Counted from the first letter of the stretch, positions 1-6,300 are shown. The stretch is 10,364 nt of DNA from Clostridia bacterium (GCA_017458865.1 JAFSZW010000007.1:1-10364); one strand, 5' to 3'. Translations and numbers: made by a program. Notes: generated by a model from the letters alone, not told the origin.

Positions 1-57
1 CGGATGATGGATTTGCTGATGAGCAGCGCTCAGGTCAGACCGGTCCGGGAACGATGA
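1..57 (+). CDS. Possible 3' end of an upstream gene (partial)
   Basis: Reading from base 1, a frame stays open for 18 codons and stops at TGA 55-57; the visible peptide ends in SSAQVRPVRER. Codon choice resembles the other genes here, and a small inverted repeat follows a few bases later, as expected after a gene end. The fragment is too short to assign a family. Another frame is open from base 3 to 191, but it runs into the promoter at 188-216 and is less likely. Whether this is coding is uncertain. Confidence 0.3.
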   Translation, partial: RMMDLLMSSAQVRPVRER

Positions 58-64
58 GAACGGG

Positions 65-91
65 TGTAGAATCGATTTCGTGTATTCTACA
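65..91. repeat. 8-bp inverted repeat (weak terminator or operator)
   Basis: TGTAGAAT at 65-72 is perfectly complementary to ATTCTACA at 84-91, with an 11-base loop. It lies just after the possible upstream stop at 57 and about 100 bp before the strong promoter. Only a short T run (92-94) follows, so a terminator role is weak. A perfect dyad of this size could also be a repressor site. The sequence does not decide between these. The rest of 92-187 shows nothing clear. Confidence 0.3.
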
Positions 92-187
92 TTTGACTGC
101 GGGATTGTTCAATAGCCTTTTGCAAAAAACGCCGGATTCCGCCCTAAGCACGATGTACGTGATAAAGCTGGCCGCATCTGAGTTTGT

Positions 188-216
188 TTGACAGGTTTTG
201 TGGAGCGGCGTATAAT
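188..216 (+). promoter_or_regulatory. Perfect-consensus housekeeping promoter for the glycosidase cluster
   Basis: TTGACA (188-193) and TATAAT (211-216) are separated by exactly 17 bp, a full match to the vegetative sigma-A/sigma-70 consensus. Transcription should start near 223, giving a leader of about 32 nt before the ATG at 255. An AAGGGAG ribosome binding site lies at 237-243, 11 bases from that ATG, slightly longer than ideal. An exact consensus promoter suggests high basal transcription unless a repressor acts. Confidence 0.85.
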
Positions 217-254
217 ACTCCTCAACTCACGCGAAAAAGGGAGAAAAAGCGTCG

Positions 255-1457
255 ATGAAACCGGTAGGTCGGTTTAAACGAACACCATTCAGGCGGTATG
301 ATCTGCCGGCTAAAGATGAAGGAAATCTGAATCACAATAAACGATTCCGACGGCGGCATTTTGATCTGCCGGCTGTCAGGGGCTTTTCAACTGAGATACG
401 CGGCGTTGGTGCCGTGTTCTGTGTTTTCCTGATTCTCATTTTCTGCAATGCTAGCGCCCCGATCAAGGAGGTGCCTTCTGCGCAGGAACGGTTTACGCAG
501 TGGGCTCAGACGCAGAATGAACAGATCATTCAGGCTTTGCCGGGGAATACACCTGAACCGGAGAGTGAGCTGTATCAGATCGTAAATTTCAACGCGGAAG
601 CGCAGCAGAGCGAGATAGAAAACAGGATTGAAACGCAGGTTCAGGCGGAACAGAAAGCGATGGTCAATTCATCCGATTCCGGCGGTTCTTCGCTCAAGCA
701 TTATGAACCTGGGGAACTGTCGTATCATACGGACAGGCTGTCGGTAGATATTGAACAGAAACAGAAAGATGGACTGACCTATTACGTCTGCAATATCAGG
801 GTAAGCGATGTCAGCCAGCTGCGGACTGCGTTTGCCGGAGATGATTTCAAGAGCGGCATTTATGAGGCGGTCAGCGACATTGCAGATCGGTATAGTCCCG
901 TGCTGGCGATCAACGCAGATTTCTGCCGGTACCATCATAACGGCGTCATCATCCGAAACGGGGAACTGCTGAGGAAACAGAATATCACCAAACACCATCT
1001 GCTCATTGTGGATGAAAACGGGAATATGAGTGTGCAGACGGACCGTTCGGGAAAGCAGGGCCTGGTGGCAGACCAGCTCGCGCGGGCCAATACCTGGCAG
1101 ACATTTGAATTCGGTCCGGTGCTGGTTCAGGACGGACAGGCGACCAAACTGCCGAATTCATTCTATGTGAACTGTCATGATGGATATCTGGAACCCCGGA
1201 CGGCGATCGGGCAGGTTGGACCGCTGCACTATATAGTTATTGTCGTGGATGGCCGGCGTGATGGCTATTCCACAGGGTGTTCCGTTCCCAAACTGCAGCA
1301 GCTGTTCCTGGATGAGGGCGTGCAGTTTGCGTTCAATCTGGACGGCGGCGGTTCCACAACGCTTTATTTCCTAGGAAATGTAGTCAATATGCCCTCCGGC
1401 GGCAAGCAGCGCTCAGTGAGTGACATTATCATGTTTATGGCCAATCCCGTGCTGTGA
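255..1457 (+). CDS. Membrane-anchored phosphodiester glycosidase family protein (NAGPA domain)
   Basis: A 400-residue protein of the phosphodiester glycosidase (NAGPA-like, DUF2233) family. Known members remove a sugar from a phosphodiester, for example uncovering mannose-6-phosphate in animals; bacterial substrates are mostly undefined. Family motifs are in order: NADF near 220-223, EPRTA at 313-317, VDGRR at 331-335 and LDGGGST at 362-368, then the C-terminal SVSDII block. The N-terminus is not a cleavable signal: about 49 Arg/Lys-rich residues precede one hydrophobic segment (about 50-66), so the catalytic domain is probably outside, tethered by a signal anchor. A Gln/Glu-rich linker (about 70-150) separates anchor and enzyme. 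The basic tail holds a repeated RF[KR]R...DLPA motif. It is the first gene after a perfect promoter and is followed by a paralogue 81 bp downstream. Family assignment is firm; the substrate, perhaps a cell-wall or teichoic-type glycan, is inference. Confidence 0.88.
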   Translation: MKPVGRFKRTPFRRYDLPAKDEGNLNHNKRFRRRHFDLPAVRGFSTEIRGVGAVFCVFLILIFCNASAPIKEVPSAQERFTQWAQTQNEQIIQALPGNTPEPESELYQIVNFNAEAQQSEIENRIETQVQAEQKAMVNSSDSGGSSLKHYEPGELSYHTDRLSVDIEQKQKDGLTYYVCNIRVSDVSQLRTAFAGDDFKSGIYEAVSDIADRYSPVLAINADFCRYHHNGVIIRNGELLRKQNITKHHLLIVDENGNMSVQTDRSGKQGLVADQLARANTWQTFEFGPVLVQDGQATKLPNSFYVNCHDGYLEPRTAIGQVGPLHYIVIVVDGRRDGYSTGCSVPKLQQLFLDEGVQFAFNLDGGGSTTLYFLGNVVNMPSGGKQRSVSDIIMFMANPVL

Positions 1458-1477
1458 ACGGGTCTGATATGCAGTCT

Positions 1478-1501
1478 CAGGCGGCCGGGAACGGCTGCCT
1501 G
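1478..1501 (+). promoter_or_regulatory. Intercistronic hairpin with GNRA tetraloop
   Basis: Bases 1478-1487 pair with 1492-1501 as a 10-bp GC-rich stem (one G-U pair) closed by the GGAA loop, a GNRA tetraloop. It starts 20 bp after the first glycosidase stop and ends 37 bp before the next ATG. No T run follows, so it is unlikely to be a full terminator. It is more likely an mRNA-stability, processing or partial-attenuation element setting the ratio of the two paralogues. That role is inferred. Confidence 0.5.
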
Positions 1502-1538
1502 GCAGGCTGCGGGATCATGCTCAGAAAGGAATAATTCC

Positions 1539-2435
1539 ATGAAACGTTTTTTGAATCCGAGTTTTGTCTGTTTTGTTCTGCTGTTCACGGTGATGACAGT
1601 AGCAATGGGAAGTTTCTCTCCTGCATATGCGGCGGCGACGCCCTCGTCAAAGACGTTGGAAGAAACGAAGAATTACGAGACGGATACCCTCAAAATTACG
1701 ATTGAACAGTGGTGCTACCATTATAAGAACACGAATCTCCGCTTTTTTATTGCGGATGTTTATACGACAAGGCCGGATCAGCTGCAGACAGCCTTTGGCG
1801 GTGAGGAGTACAACCAGAAACCCAGCCAGACATCTGAGGCAACCAGCGTGATTGCCGCGCGGCATGGTGCAGTGCTGGCCGTCAACGGTGACTATTACAA
1901 CTCGGAAAAAGACGGTTTCTACAAGTATGGCCTGGTTATCCGCAATGGCATTCTGTACAGGGACAAGTCAACCAACTATGAGATGCTGGAGGTCATGCAG
2001 GACGGCAGTTTCCGGGTGCTTCCCAAGGGGAGCTATAAAGAGGGAGATGGCCAGAATCACCTGAATGAGGGCGTGGTCCAGTGCTTCAACTTTGGTCCCA
2101 TTCTGGTCAATAACGGCGAGATTGTGGAGCTGCCGACGAAGTACAAGATCAGCACGAAAGACAGCATCCGGGAGCCCCGGACAGCCATCGGCTGGGTCGA
2201 CAACAATCACTATATCGTCATCGTGGCGGATGGACGCCGGAAGGCGAATCACTGGAGCGATCTGGGCATGACGCTGCAGGAGCTGCAGGAGGTGTTCAAG
2301 GAGCGCGGCGCGCAGGTTGCGTACAACATGGACGGCGGCGGGAGTGCCACGATGATCCTGAACGGTGAGCGGGTCAACAAGTCCAGCGGTTCGCGTGAAC
2401 GGAATGTCAGTGACATTATCTACTTTGTGAACTGA
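1539..2435 (+). CDS. Secreted phosphodiester glycosidase family protein (NAGPA domain), paralogue
   Basis: A 298-residue NAGPA/DUF2233 protein, clearly paralogous to the preceding gene. Shared blocks are NGDYYN near 116-121, EPRTAIGWV from 212, VADGRR near 229-234, MDGGGSAT near 264-271 and a closing NVSDII. Unlike its neighbour it starts with a typical signal peptide: a short basic tip, a hydrophobic core and a likely cleavage after AYA about residue 31. It should therefore be released or wall-associated rather than membrane-tethered. AGAAAGGA at 1523-1530 supports the ATG at 1539. The predicted reaction is hydrolysis of a glycosyl phosphodiester outside the cytoplasm; the natural substrate is unknown. 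The two copies have drifted considerably outside the motifs, so the duplication is probably not recent. Confidence 0.88.
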   Translation: MKRFLNPSFVCFVLLFTVMTVAMGSFSPAYAAATPSSKTLEETKNYETDTLKITIEQWCYHYKNTNLRFFIADVYTTRPDQLQTAFGGEEYNQKPSQTSEATSVIAARHGAVLAVNGDYYNSEKDGFYKYGLVIRNGILYRDKSTNYEMLEVMQDGSFRVLPKGSYKEGDGQNHLNEGVVQCFNFGPILVNNGEIVELPTKYKISTKDSIREPRTAIGWVDNNHYIVIVADGRRKANHWSDLGMTLQELQEVFKERGAQVAYNMDGGGSATMILNGERVNKSSGSRERNVSDIIYFVN

Positions 2436-2493
2436 TGGCCTGTCCCCTTATGAGTCAGACGAACAATATGCGAACGGAAAGAGGTCAGGCAGC

Positions 2494-3273
2494 ATGAAAC
2501 GGTTTATTGGATTGCTGGTTCTTATTCTCTGCCTGTCATCTGGCGCACTGGCGGCTGAGGGAGACCCGCTGCTCAATGTGGATGACCTCATGCGCCTCCA
2601 GCCAAGCTATACACAGTTTCTCTGGGATCTCAGCAATCTGCTCGTTGAGCGGGGATTGCTTCAGGCGGATGAGAAAGAGGCATGGATTCAGTCCCAACTG
2701 GGTGATTATCTGAGCAATGGCGGCTATGGATCCATCCTGACGGCATTTTATCCGGGTGTCCTTTCGTATATTCAGGAGGAGGACCAGGTCTGTACGCTTG
2801 AGGCGGAGCTCGATTTGGGCACGGTTGTCCTTCAGACAATGAAAAAGTACAGCCCCATGGACAGCTTATCAGATGGACTTATGCTGCAGTTCAGTATGAA
2901 TGATCCGGATGGCGGACCCATAGAAGTCCGATTCGAGCTTTCCGTGACGGATGGTGTGTTTTACCGCTGGGATGCAATTGCCGGCAGCTACGCGAGCGCT
3001 GGACTCAGTCTGTCTGTTGAGGGGGAAACGATTTTCTGGGCCTGTCCTGTACCGGTTGCGGACACAGTGGCGCCGGTGATGCAGATTGGCGTGTATGCGA
3101 CAGACGATGACCGGTATCTGGGACGGATTCTGTTTCAGCTTGAGGTCGAGAACAGCAGCTATCTGATCTCGCAGGCGGGATTCAATACAGAGGTAGAGGA
3201 GACAGAGTCTCAGCAGACCTGGGATACAGGTGTGGCAACGGACGCGGAAGCGACTGAGAAGCCGCAGCAGTAG
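2494..3273 (+). CDS. Secreted protein of unknown function
   Basis: A 259-residue protein whose family I do not recognise. Residues 1-20 form a clear signal peptide (MKRF, then a hydrophobic core, cleavage probably after ALA). The mature part starts with a helical segment, then alternating hydrophobic stretches that look beta-rich, with only two cysteines (in QVCTLE and WACPV), which could pair as a disulfide outside the cell. The last 25 residues are Glu/Thr/Gln-rich and probably disordered. AAAGAGGT at 2478-2485 supports the start. It lies 58 bp after the second glycosidase on the same strand, and no terminator is seen between, so co-transcription and a role with the glycosidases at the cell surface are likely but inferred. 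The hairpin at 3339-3374 ends the unit. Confidence 0.75.
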   Translation: MKRFIGLLVLILCLSSGALAAEGDPLLNVDDLMRLQPSYTQFLWDLSNLLVERGLLQADEKEAWIQSQLGDYLSNGGYGSILTAFYPGVLSYIQEEDQVCTLEAELDLGTVVLQTMKKYSPMDSLSDGLMLQFSMNDPDGGPIEVRFELSVTDGVFYRWDAIAGSYASAGLSLSVEGETIFWACPVPVADTVAPVMQIGVYATDDDRYLGRILFQLEVENSSYLISQAGFNTEVEETESQQTWDTGVATDAEATEKPQQ

Positions 3274-3337
3274 TCCATCAGACAATATCTGTTTACGCAC
3301 ATGGCGGGCGTTCCGGCTGCCTTTGGCTGCCCGGAAT

Positions 3338-3375
3338 GCAAAGCAAGCAGCCCGATGAGGGGCTGCTTGCTTTGT
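3338..3375. terminator. Strong hairpin between convergent genes (probable bidirectional terminator)
   Basis: Bases 3339-3353 and 3360-3374 form a perfect 15-bp stem with a 6-base loop, extended by a G-U pair at 3338/3375. It sits between the stop of the secreted protein (3273) and the stop of the minus-strand ArsC-like gene (3378), where a shared terminator is expected. U runs are weak on both sides, so termination may rely on the stem strength. A smaller dyad (TTCCGG 3311-3316 / CCGGAA 3331-3336) lies just upstream. Confidence 0.7.
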
Positions 3376-3377
3376 GT

Positions 3378-3728
3378 TCAGATGAGTTTGTCTTTGATCC
3401 AGGTTTCCCAGACATCCGGCGCATAGCCGACGGTTGCATTTTTGCCGGCGCGGACAATGGGCAGGCGCATGAGCGCCGGATGCTCCATGAGGCCCTCCAG
3501 GATGGTATCCTGATTCTGGGTATAGGCGATGACGCTTTCCTTGTAGGCTTTGCTGTCCTGGTCGCACATGTTCTTAAGACCGACGGCCCTGATGACGCTT
3601 TCAAGTTCGCGCCGGCTGATGCCGTATTTCAGGGTGTCGATTTTCTGATAGGGGATGCGGCGTTCTTTGAAGAAACGCTCAGCCTTCTGAGTGTCAAAGC
3701 CTTTGCCGCAAAAGATCTGCAGTGCCAT
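3378..3728 (-). CDS. ArsC/Spx-family thioredoxin-fold protein lacking the usual active-site Cys
   Basis: A 116-residue protein, the usual length for the arsenate reductase/Spx-like family. The first strand and helix are recognisable (QIFCGKGFDTQKAERFF), as are LPIVR near 89-93 and the ATVGYAPDVW block near 98-107. Family members normally carry a catalytic Cys just before the first helix (C-x-x-C/S/T). Here that position reads G-F-D-T, with Cys7 three residues earlier; the only other Cys is Cys55. Classical arsenate reduction is therefore doubtful, and a regulatory or altered redox role is possible. The start is set by a GAGGTGAT site (plus-strand 3732-3739) just before ATG, with a promoter immediately upstream. 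No arsenic genes flank it. Family assignment is good; function is open. Confidence 0.8.
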   Translation of the reverse strand: MALQIFCGKGFDTQKAERFFKERRIPYQKIDTLKYGISRRELESVIRAVGLKNMCDQDSKAYKESVIAYTQNQDTILEGLMEHPALMRLPIVRAGKNATVGYAPDVWETWIKDKLI

Positions 3729-3746
3729 AGTATCACCTCGTGGTCT

Positions 3747-3775
3747 ATGCTAAAGCGCAAGCCCGGTTTTGTCAA
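3747..3775 (-). promoter_or_regulatory. Promoter for the ArsC-like gene
   Basis: On the minus strand, TTGACA (plus-strand 3770-3775) and TAGCAT (3747-3752) are separated by 17 bp. The -35 is perfect and the -10 matches 4 of 6 bases. The predicted start near 3740 places the Shine-Dalgarno almost at the 5' end of the message, so the leader is only about a dozen bases. The gene is therefore probably monocistronic with little room for leader control. Confidence 0.65.
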
Positions 3776-3920
3776 GATCGGACAGGCTGCGGCATCTCAG
3801 AGGCGGCGCTGCTCTGCAGGACAGCATGCAAGGCATGAGCGGCTCGGCAACTGGGGAGATTCAGCAGGAATGAGTGAACGGGGCCCTGGGTTGAGTCAGG
3901 GTGATGGAGGAAAATGACAG

Positions 3921-4655
3921 ATGAGCAGGAAAGTGGTTTTGGTGACCGGGGCATCCGGTGGGATCGGGGAGGCCTGCGTGAGACGGCTGGCCCAGGCGGA
4001 TTATACCGTGCTGGCGCATGCCAACCGCGGCATTGACAGGGCAGAGAAATGCTGCCTTGAGCTGTGTCGGGAAGGCATGGACGTGCACCCGTATCAGGCG
4101 GACCTGAGCCAGAGCAGCCAGGTCAGCCGGATGGCGGAGGAGATCCTGTCCCTTTATCATGGACTTTACGGCATGGTGCACTGTGCCGGCATCGCGTATA
4201 CGGGTCTGCTGACGGAGATGCGTGATGAGGACTGGCACAGAGTCATGGATATCAATCTGTCGAGCGCGTTCTATCTGTGCCGCGCATTCCTGCCCGGGAT
4301 GATCAGGCAGCAGAGCGGGAGCATCGTGCTTGTGTCCAGTATGTGGGGACAGGCAGGCGCTTCCTGTGAGGCGGCTTATTCTGCCAGCAAGGCCGGCCTG
4401 ATCGGTCTTGGACGGGCGCTGGCAAAGGAGGTCGGTCCGTCCGGTGTCCGGGTAAACTGTGTGACGCCCGGCGTGATAGATACCCCCATGATGGCCGGAT
4501 ACAGCGAAGCGGACAGGGTTGAGCTGGCGGAGACAGCGGCGCTTGGACGGCTGGGCAGACCGGAGGATGTTGCTGGCCTGTGCGCATATCTGCTGGGGGA
4601 GGAAGCTGCTTTTGTGACCGGCCAGGTGATCGGGGTGGACGGCGGATTCCTGTAA
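3921..4655 (+). CDS. SDR-family NAD(P)H oxidoreductase (FabG-like; possible EF-P 5-aminopentanone reductase)
   Basis: A 244-residue classical short-chain dehydrogenase/reductase. The nucleotide-binding motif TGASGGIG is at 9-16; the usual NNAG reads HCAG at 87-90; the catalytic set is Asn112, Ser140, Tyr153 and Lys157 (YSASK); the PG motif and terminal GGFL of the FabG group are present. The stretch SSMWGQAGASCEAAYSASK resembles the group annotated as elongation factor P 5-aminopentanone reductase (B. subtilis YmfI) more than true fatty-acid FabG; this is from memory of the family. No acyl-carrier, fab or efp gene is in view, so context does not decide. TGGAGG at 3905-3910 supports the start. 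No clear promoter is seen in 3776-3920, only a small CCCTG/CAGGG dyad around 3885-3902. It is an SDR with confidence; the substrate is uncertain. Confidence 0.82.
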   Translation: MSRKVVLVTGASGGIGEACVRRLAQADYTVLAHANRGIDRAEKCCLELCREGMDVHPYQADLSQSSQVSRMAEEILSLYHGLYGMVHCAGIAYTGLLTEMRDEDWHRVMDINLSSAFYLCRAFLPGMIRQQSGSIVLVSSMWGQAGASCEAAYSASKAGLIGLGRALAKEVGPSGVRVNCVTPGVIDTPMMAGYSEADRVELAETAALGRLGRPEDVAGLCAYLLGEEAAFVTGQVIGVDGGFL

Positions 4656-4775
4656 ACGGCGGAGACCCCGGAACTGGCGATAAGATTCAGAAAAAATTTT
4701 GGCTTCAAAATGAAGAAAATCGAAGCGGCGGAACCTGAAAATTGTGGGTGAGCCGGAGGCTGGACCACAGTATGT

Positions 4776-4815
4776 TGTGGAAAACTGGTTTTGGGTGAAG
4801 AAAAACTGTGGAAAA
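4776..4815 (-). promoter_or_regulatory. Left DnaA-box pair (TTTTCCACA x2, minus strand)
   Basis: TGTGGAAAA occurs at 4776-4784 and again at 4807-4815, reading TTTTCCACA on the minus strand both times. The pair is 31 bp apart start to start, close to three helical turns, which would put both DnaA molecules on one face of the DNA. Both match the general box TTWTNCACA. A weaker possible site (two mismatches) is at 4743-4751. Confidence 0.75.
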
Positions 4816-4848
4816 CCGGTGCTGAGTGCGTGGCCTTAGAGGTATGTC

Positions 4849-4875
4849 AAGCCCTTGTATTTCAAGGGCTTTTTT
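4849..4875 (+). terminator. Intrinsic terminator between the SDR gene and dnaA
   Basis: AAGCCCTTG (4849-4857) and CAAGGGCTT (4863-4871) form a perfect 9-bp stem with loop TATTT, followed by six T's at 4870-4875. This is a textbook rho-independent terminator in the plus direction only. It should stop read-through from the SDR gene into dnaA, or act as an attenuator if dnaA is transcribed from a promoter farther upstream. It sits between the two DnaA-box pairs. Confidence 0.82.
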
Positions 4876-4883
4876 GATAAACT
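4855..4883 (+). promoter_or_regulatory. Possible dnaA promoter (extended -10)
   Basis: TTGTAT (4855-4860) lies 17 bp before TAAACT (4878-4883), and a TG at 4875-4876 gives an extended -10 (TGaTAAACT). The -35 is poor (3 of 6) and falls in the terminator hairpin. Start would be near 4890, just upstream of the right DnaA boxes, so bound DnaA could repress its own gene. It is the best candidate downstream of the terminator but weak. Confidence 0.35.
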
Positions 4884-4898
4884 AGAGAAAAATCCGAG

Positions 4899-4948
4899 TT
4901 TTCCACAGGGATCCACTTTTCCACAGGAACGGGTCAAAATGTGGAGAA
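4899..4948. promoter_or_regulatory. Right DnaA-box cluster (two plus-strand boxes and one near match)
   Basis: TTTTCCACA occurs on the plus strand at 4899-4907 and 4917-4925, 18 bp apart. A third site, TGTGGAGAA at 4940-4948, reads TTCTCCACA on the minus strand with one mismatch to the consensus. These boxes lie in the probable dnaA 5' leader, consistent with DnaA-dependent repression of dnaA as known in other bacteria. Together with the left pair they face inward. Confidence 0.72.
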
Positions 4949-4977
4949 CTCCGGCAGATAGAAAAGGATACGCGCCA

Positions 4978-6300
4978 ATGGACGATCATGTCGCTTTGTG
5001 GGACAAAACCAAAGCCATACTGAAAGAGAATTTACCTTCGGTTTCTTACGAAACATGGATAGATCAGCCGCTGAAACCAGTCTATATAGAAGAAGACGAA
5101 ATGGCCATTGAGGTCATCAGCGAGTTTGTCGAATCAACCGTCCGTCCCCGTTACCTGGCTCAGATTGAGCAGGCGGTGTCGCAGGCGGCCGGCCGGAAGA
5201 TACATGTCCGGCTGATGAGTGTCAAGGAGCGCATTGAATGGCAGCAGTCGCAGGATTCAAAGCCGGCTGAGCAGCATGATAACTTCTTCAATCCGCGCGC
5301 GACGTTTGCCAATTTCGTTGTGGGTTCCTCAAACCGCTTTGCCCATGCCGCCGCACTTGCAGTTGCGGAGCAGCCGGGGATGGCGTACAACCCGCTGTTC
5401 CTTTACGGCGGGGTCGGGCTTGGAAAGACCCATCTCATGTATGCCATAGGTCATTTCATTCAGGACAACTCGCCGAACATGCGGATGCTGTATCTGCAGA
5501 GTGAGGCGTTCACCAATGAACTGGTGGCCTCAATCAAGAACAACAAGACGGTGGAGTTCCGCAACAGGTTTCGCAATGTCGATGTGCTGATGATTGACGA
5601 TATCCAGTTCATCGCCGGGCGTGATTCTACGCAGGAAGAGTTCTTCCATACGTTCAATGCGCTGCACAATGCAGGCAAACAGATCATCATTTCCTCAGAC
5701 AAGCCGCCCAGGGAGATCAACCGGCTTGAGGAACGGCTGCGCTCCCGGTTTGAATGGGGCCTCATTGCAGATATCCAGAAACCGGATTTTGATACGCGCG
5801 TAGCGATTCTGCGGAAAAAGGCGGATCTGGACGGGATTCTGGTGGATGATTCAATCCTTGAGATGATTGCGGACCGGATTGACAGCAACATCCGTGAGCT
5901 TGAGGGTTCCCTGATCCGCGTCAGCGCCTATGCCAAGCTGAACCAGTGCTCCATCGACGAAAGCGTTGTAACCAGCGCGCTCAAGGACATTTCCATTGTC
6001 CGGGATCCCAAGCGCATCAACGCGGAGATGATCATCAACAGCGTTGCTGACTATTACAAGCTTGATCCGGATCTCATCCGGGGCGAATCCCGGAAAAAGG
6101 AGATCGCACGGGCCAGACATGTGGCCGTCTATTTAACGCGTGAGATGACCAGCATGAGCCTGCCGCGCATCGGAGATGAATTCGGGCGTGATCACTCCAC
6201 GATCCTCAATTCCTATGACAAGGTCACAAAGATGCTTGAGCAGGAATCGGATATGAAGGAAACGATTTCGAACCTCAAGCGGATTATTTCGGAGAAATAA
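4978..6300 (+). CDS. dnaA: Chromosomal replication initiator protein DnaA
   Basis: The 440-residue initiator DnaA, which binds DnaA boxes and unwinds the origin in its ATP form. Domain I starts at once (LWDKTKAILKENLPSVSYETW); a short linker (about 85-105) precedes the AAA+ core with Walker A GGVGLGKT at 144-151, Walker B IDD at 206-208 and the arginine-finger region ERLRSRFEWG. The C-terminal DNA-binding domain ends in the signature FGRDHSTIL near 402-410. The ATG at 4978 is chosen because domain I begins right there and AAAAGGA lies just before it; the frame is open upstream to 4855, but that would translate the terminator and DnaA boxes. In the signature, one Gly of the common FGGRDHTT form is absent and Thr is Ser, which the family pattern tolerates. 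It is followed by a DUF1836 gene, not dnaN. Confidence 0.97.
   Translation: MDDHVALWDKTKAILKENLPSVSYETWIDQPLKPVYIEEDEMAIEVISEFVESTVRPRYLAQIEQAVSQAAGRKIHVRLMSVKERIEWQQSQDSKPAEQHDNFFNPRATFANFVVGSSNRFAHAAALAVAEQPGMAYNPLFLYGGVGLGKTHLMYAIGHFIQDNSPNMRMLYLQSEAFTNELVASIKNNKTVEFRNRFRNVDVLMIDDIQFIAGRDSTQEEFFHTFNALHNAGKQIIISSDKPPREINRLEERLRSRFEWGLIADIQKPDFDTRVAILRKKADLDGILVDDSILEMIADRIDSNIRELEGSLIRVSAYAKLNQCSIDESVVTSALKDISIVRDPKRINAEMIINSVADYYKLDPDLIRGESRKKEIARARHVAVYLTREMTSMSLPRIGDEFGRDHSTILNSYDKVTKMLEQESDMKETISNLKRIISEK

Larger units (their letters stand above)
4656..4977. other. Candidate oriC / dnaA control region
   Basis: A 322-bp non-coding stretch before dnaA. It holds four exact TTTTCCACA DnaA boxes (two minus, then two plus) and one near match, an A+T-rich segment (about 4681-4722) that could serve as an unwinding element, a hairpin at 4743-4769 whose ends read TGTGG/CCACA, and an intrinsic terminator at 4849-4875. 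Box clusters beside dnaA mark many bacterial origins but can also serve only dnaA autoregulation. No strand-composition test could be run, so origin activity is inferred. Confidence 0.6.

Noticed and set aside
3..191. Open frame from base 3 to a TGA at 189-191
   Set aside because: It crosses the inverted repeat at 65-91 and ends inside the perfect -35 box; its peptide is low-quality and codon use is unlike the neighbours.
3336..3917. A 193-codon plus-strand open frame opposite the ArsC-like gene
   Set aside because: It runs antisense through the whole conserved ArsC-like gene and across its promoter, and its translation has no family character. It is a shadow frame.
4855..4977. Upstream in-frame start giving a 481-residue DnaA
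   Set aside because: The extra 41 residues would be encoded by the terminator and DnaA boxes, are not part of DnaA domain I, and lack a ribosome binding site.
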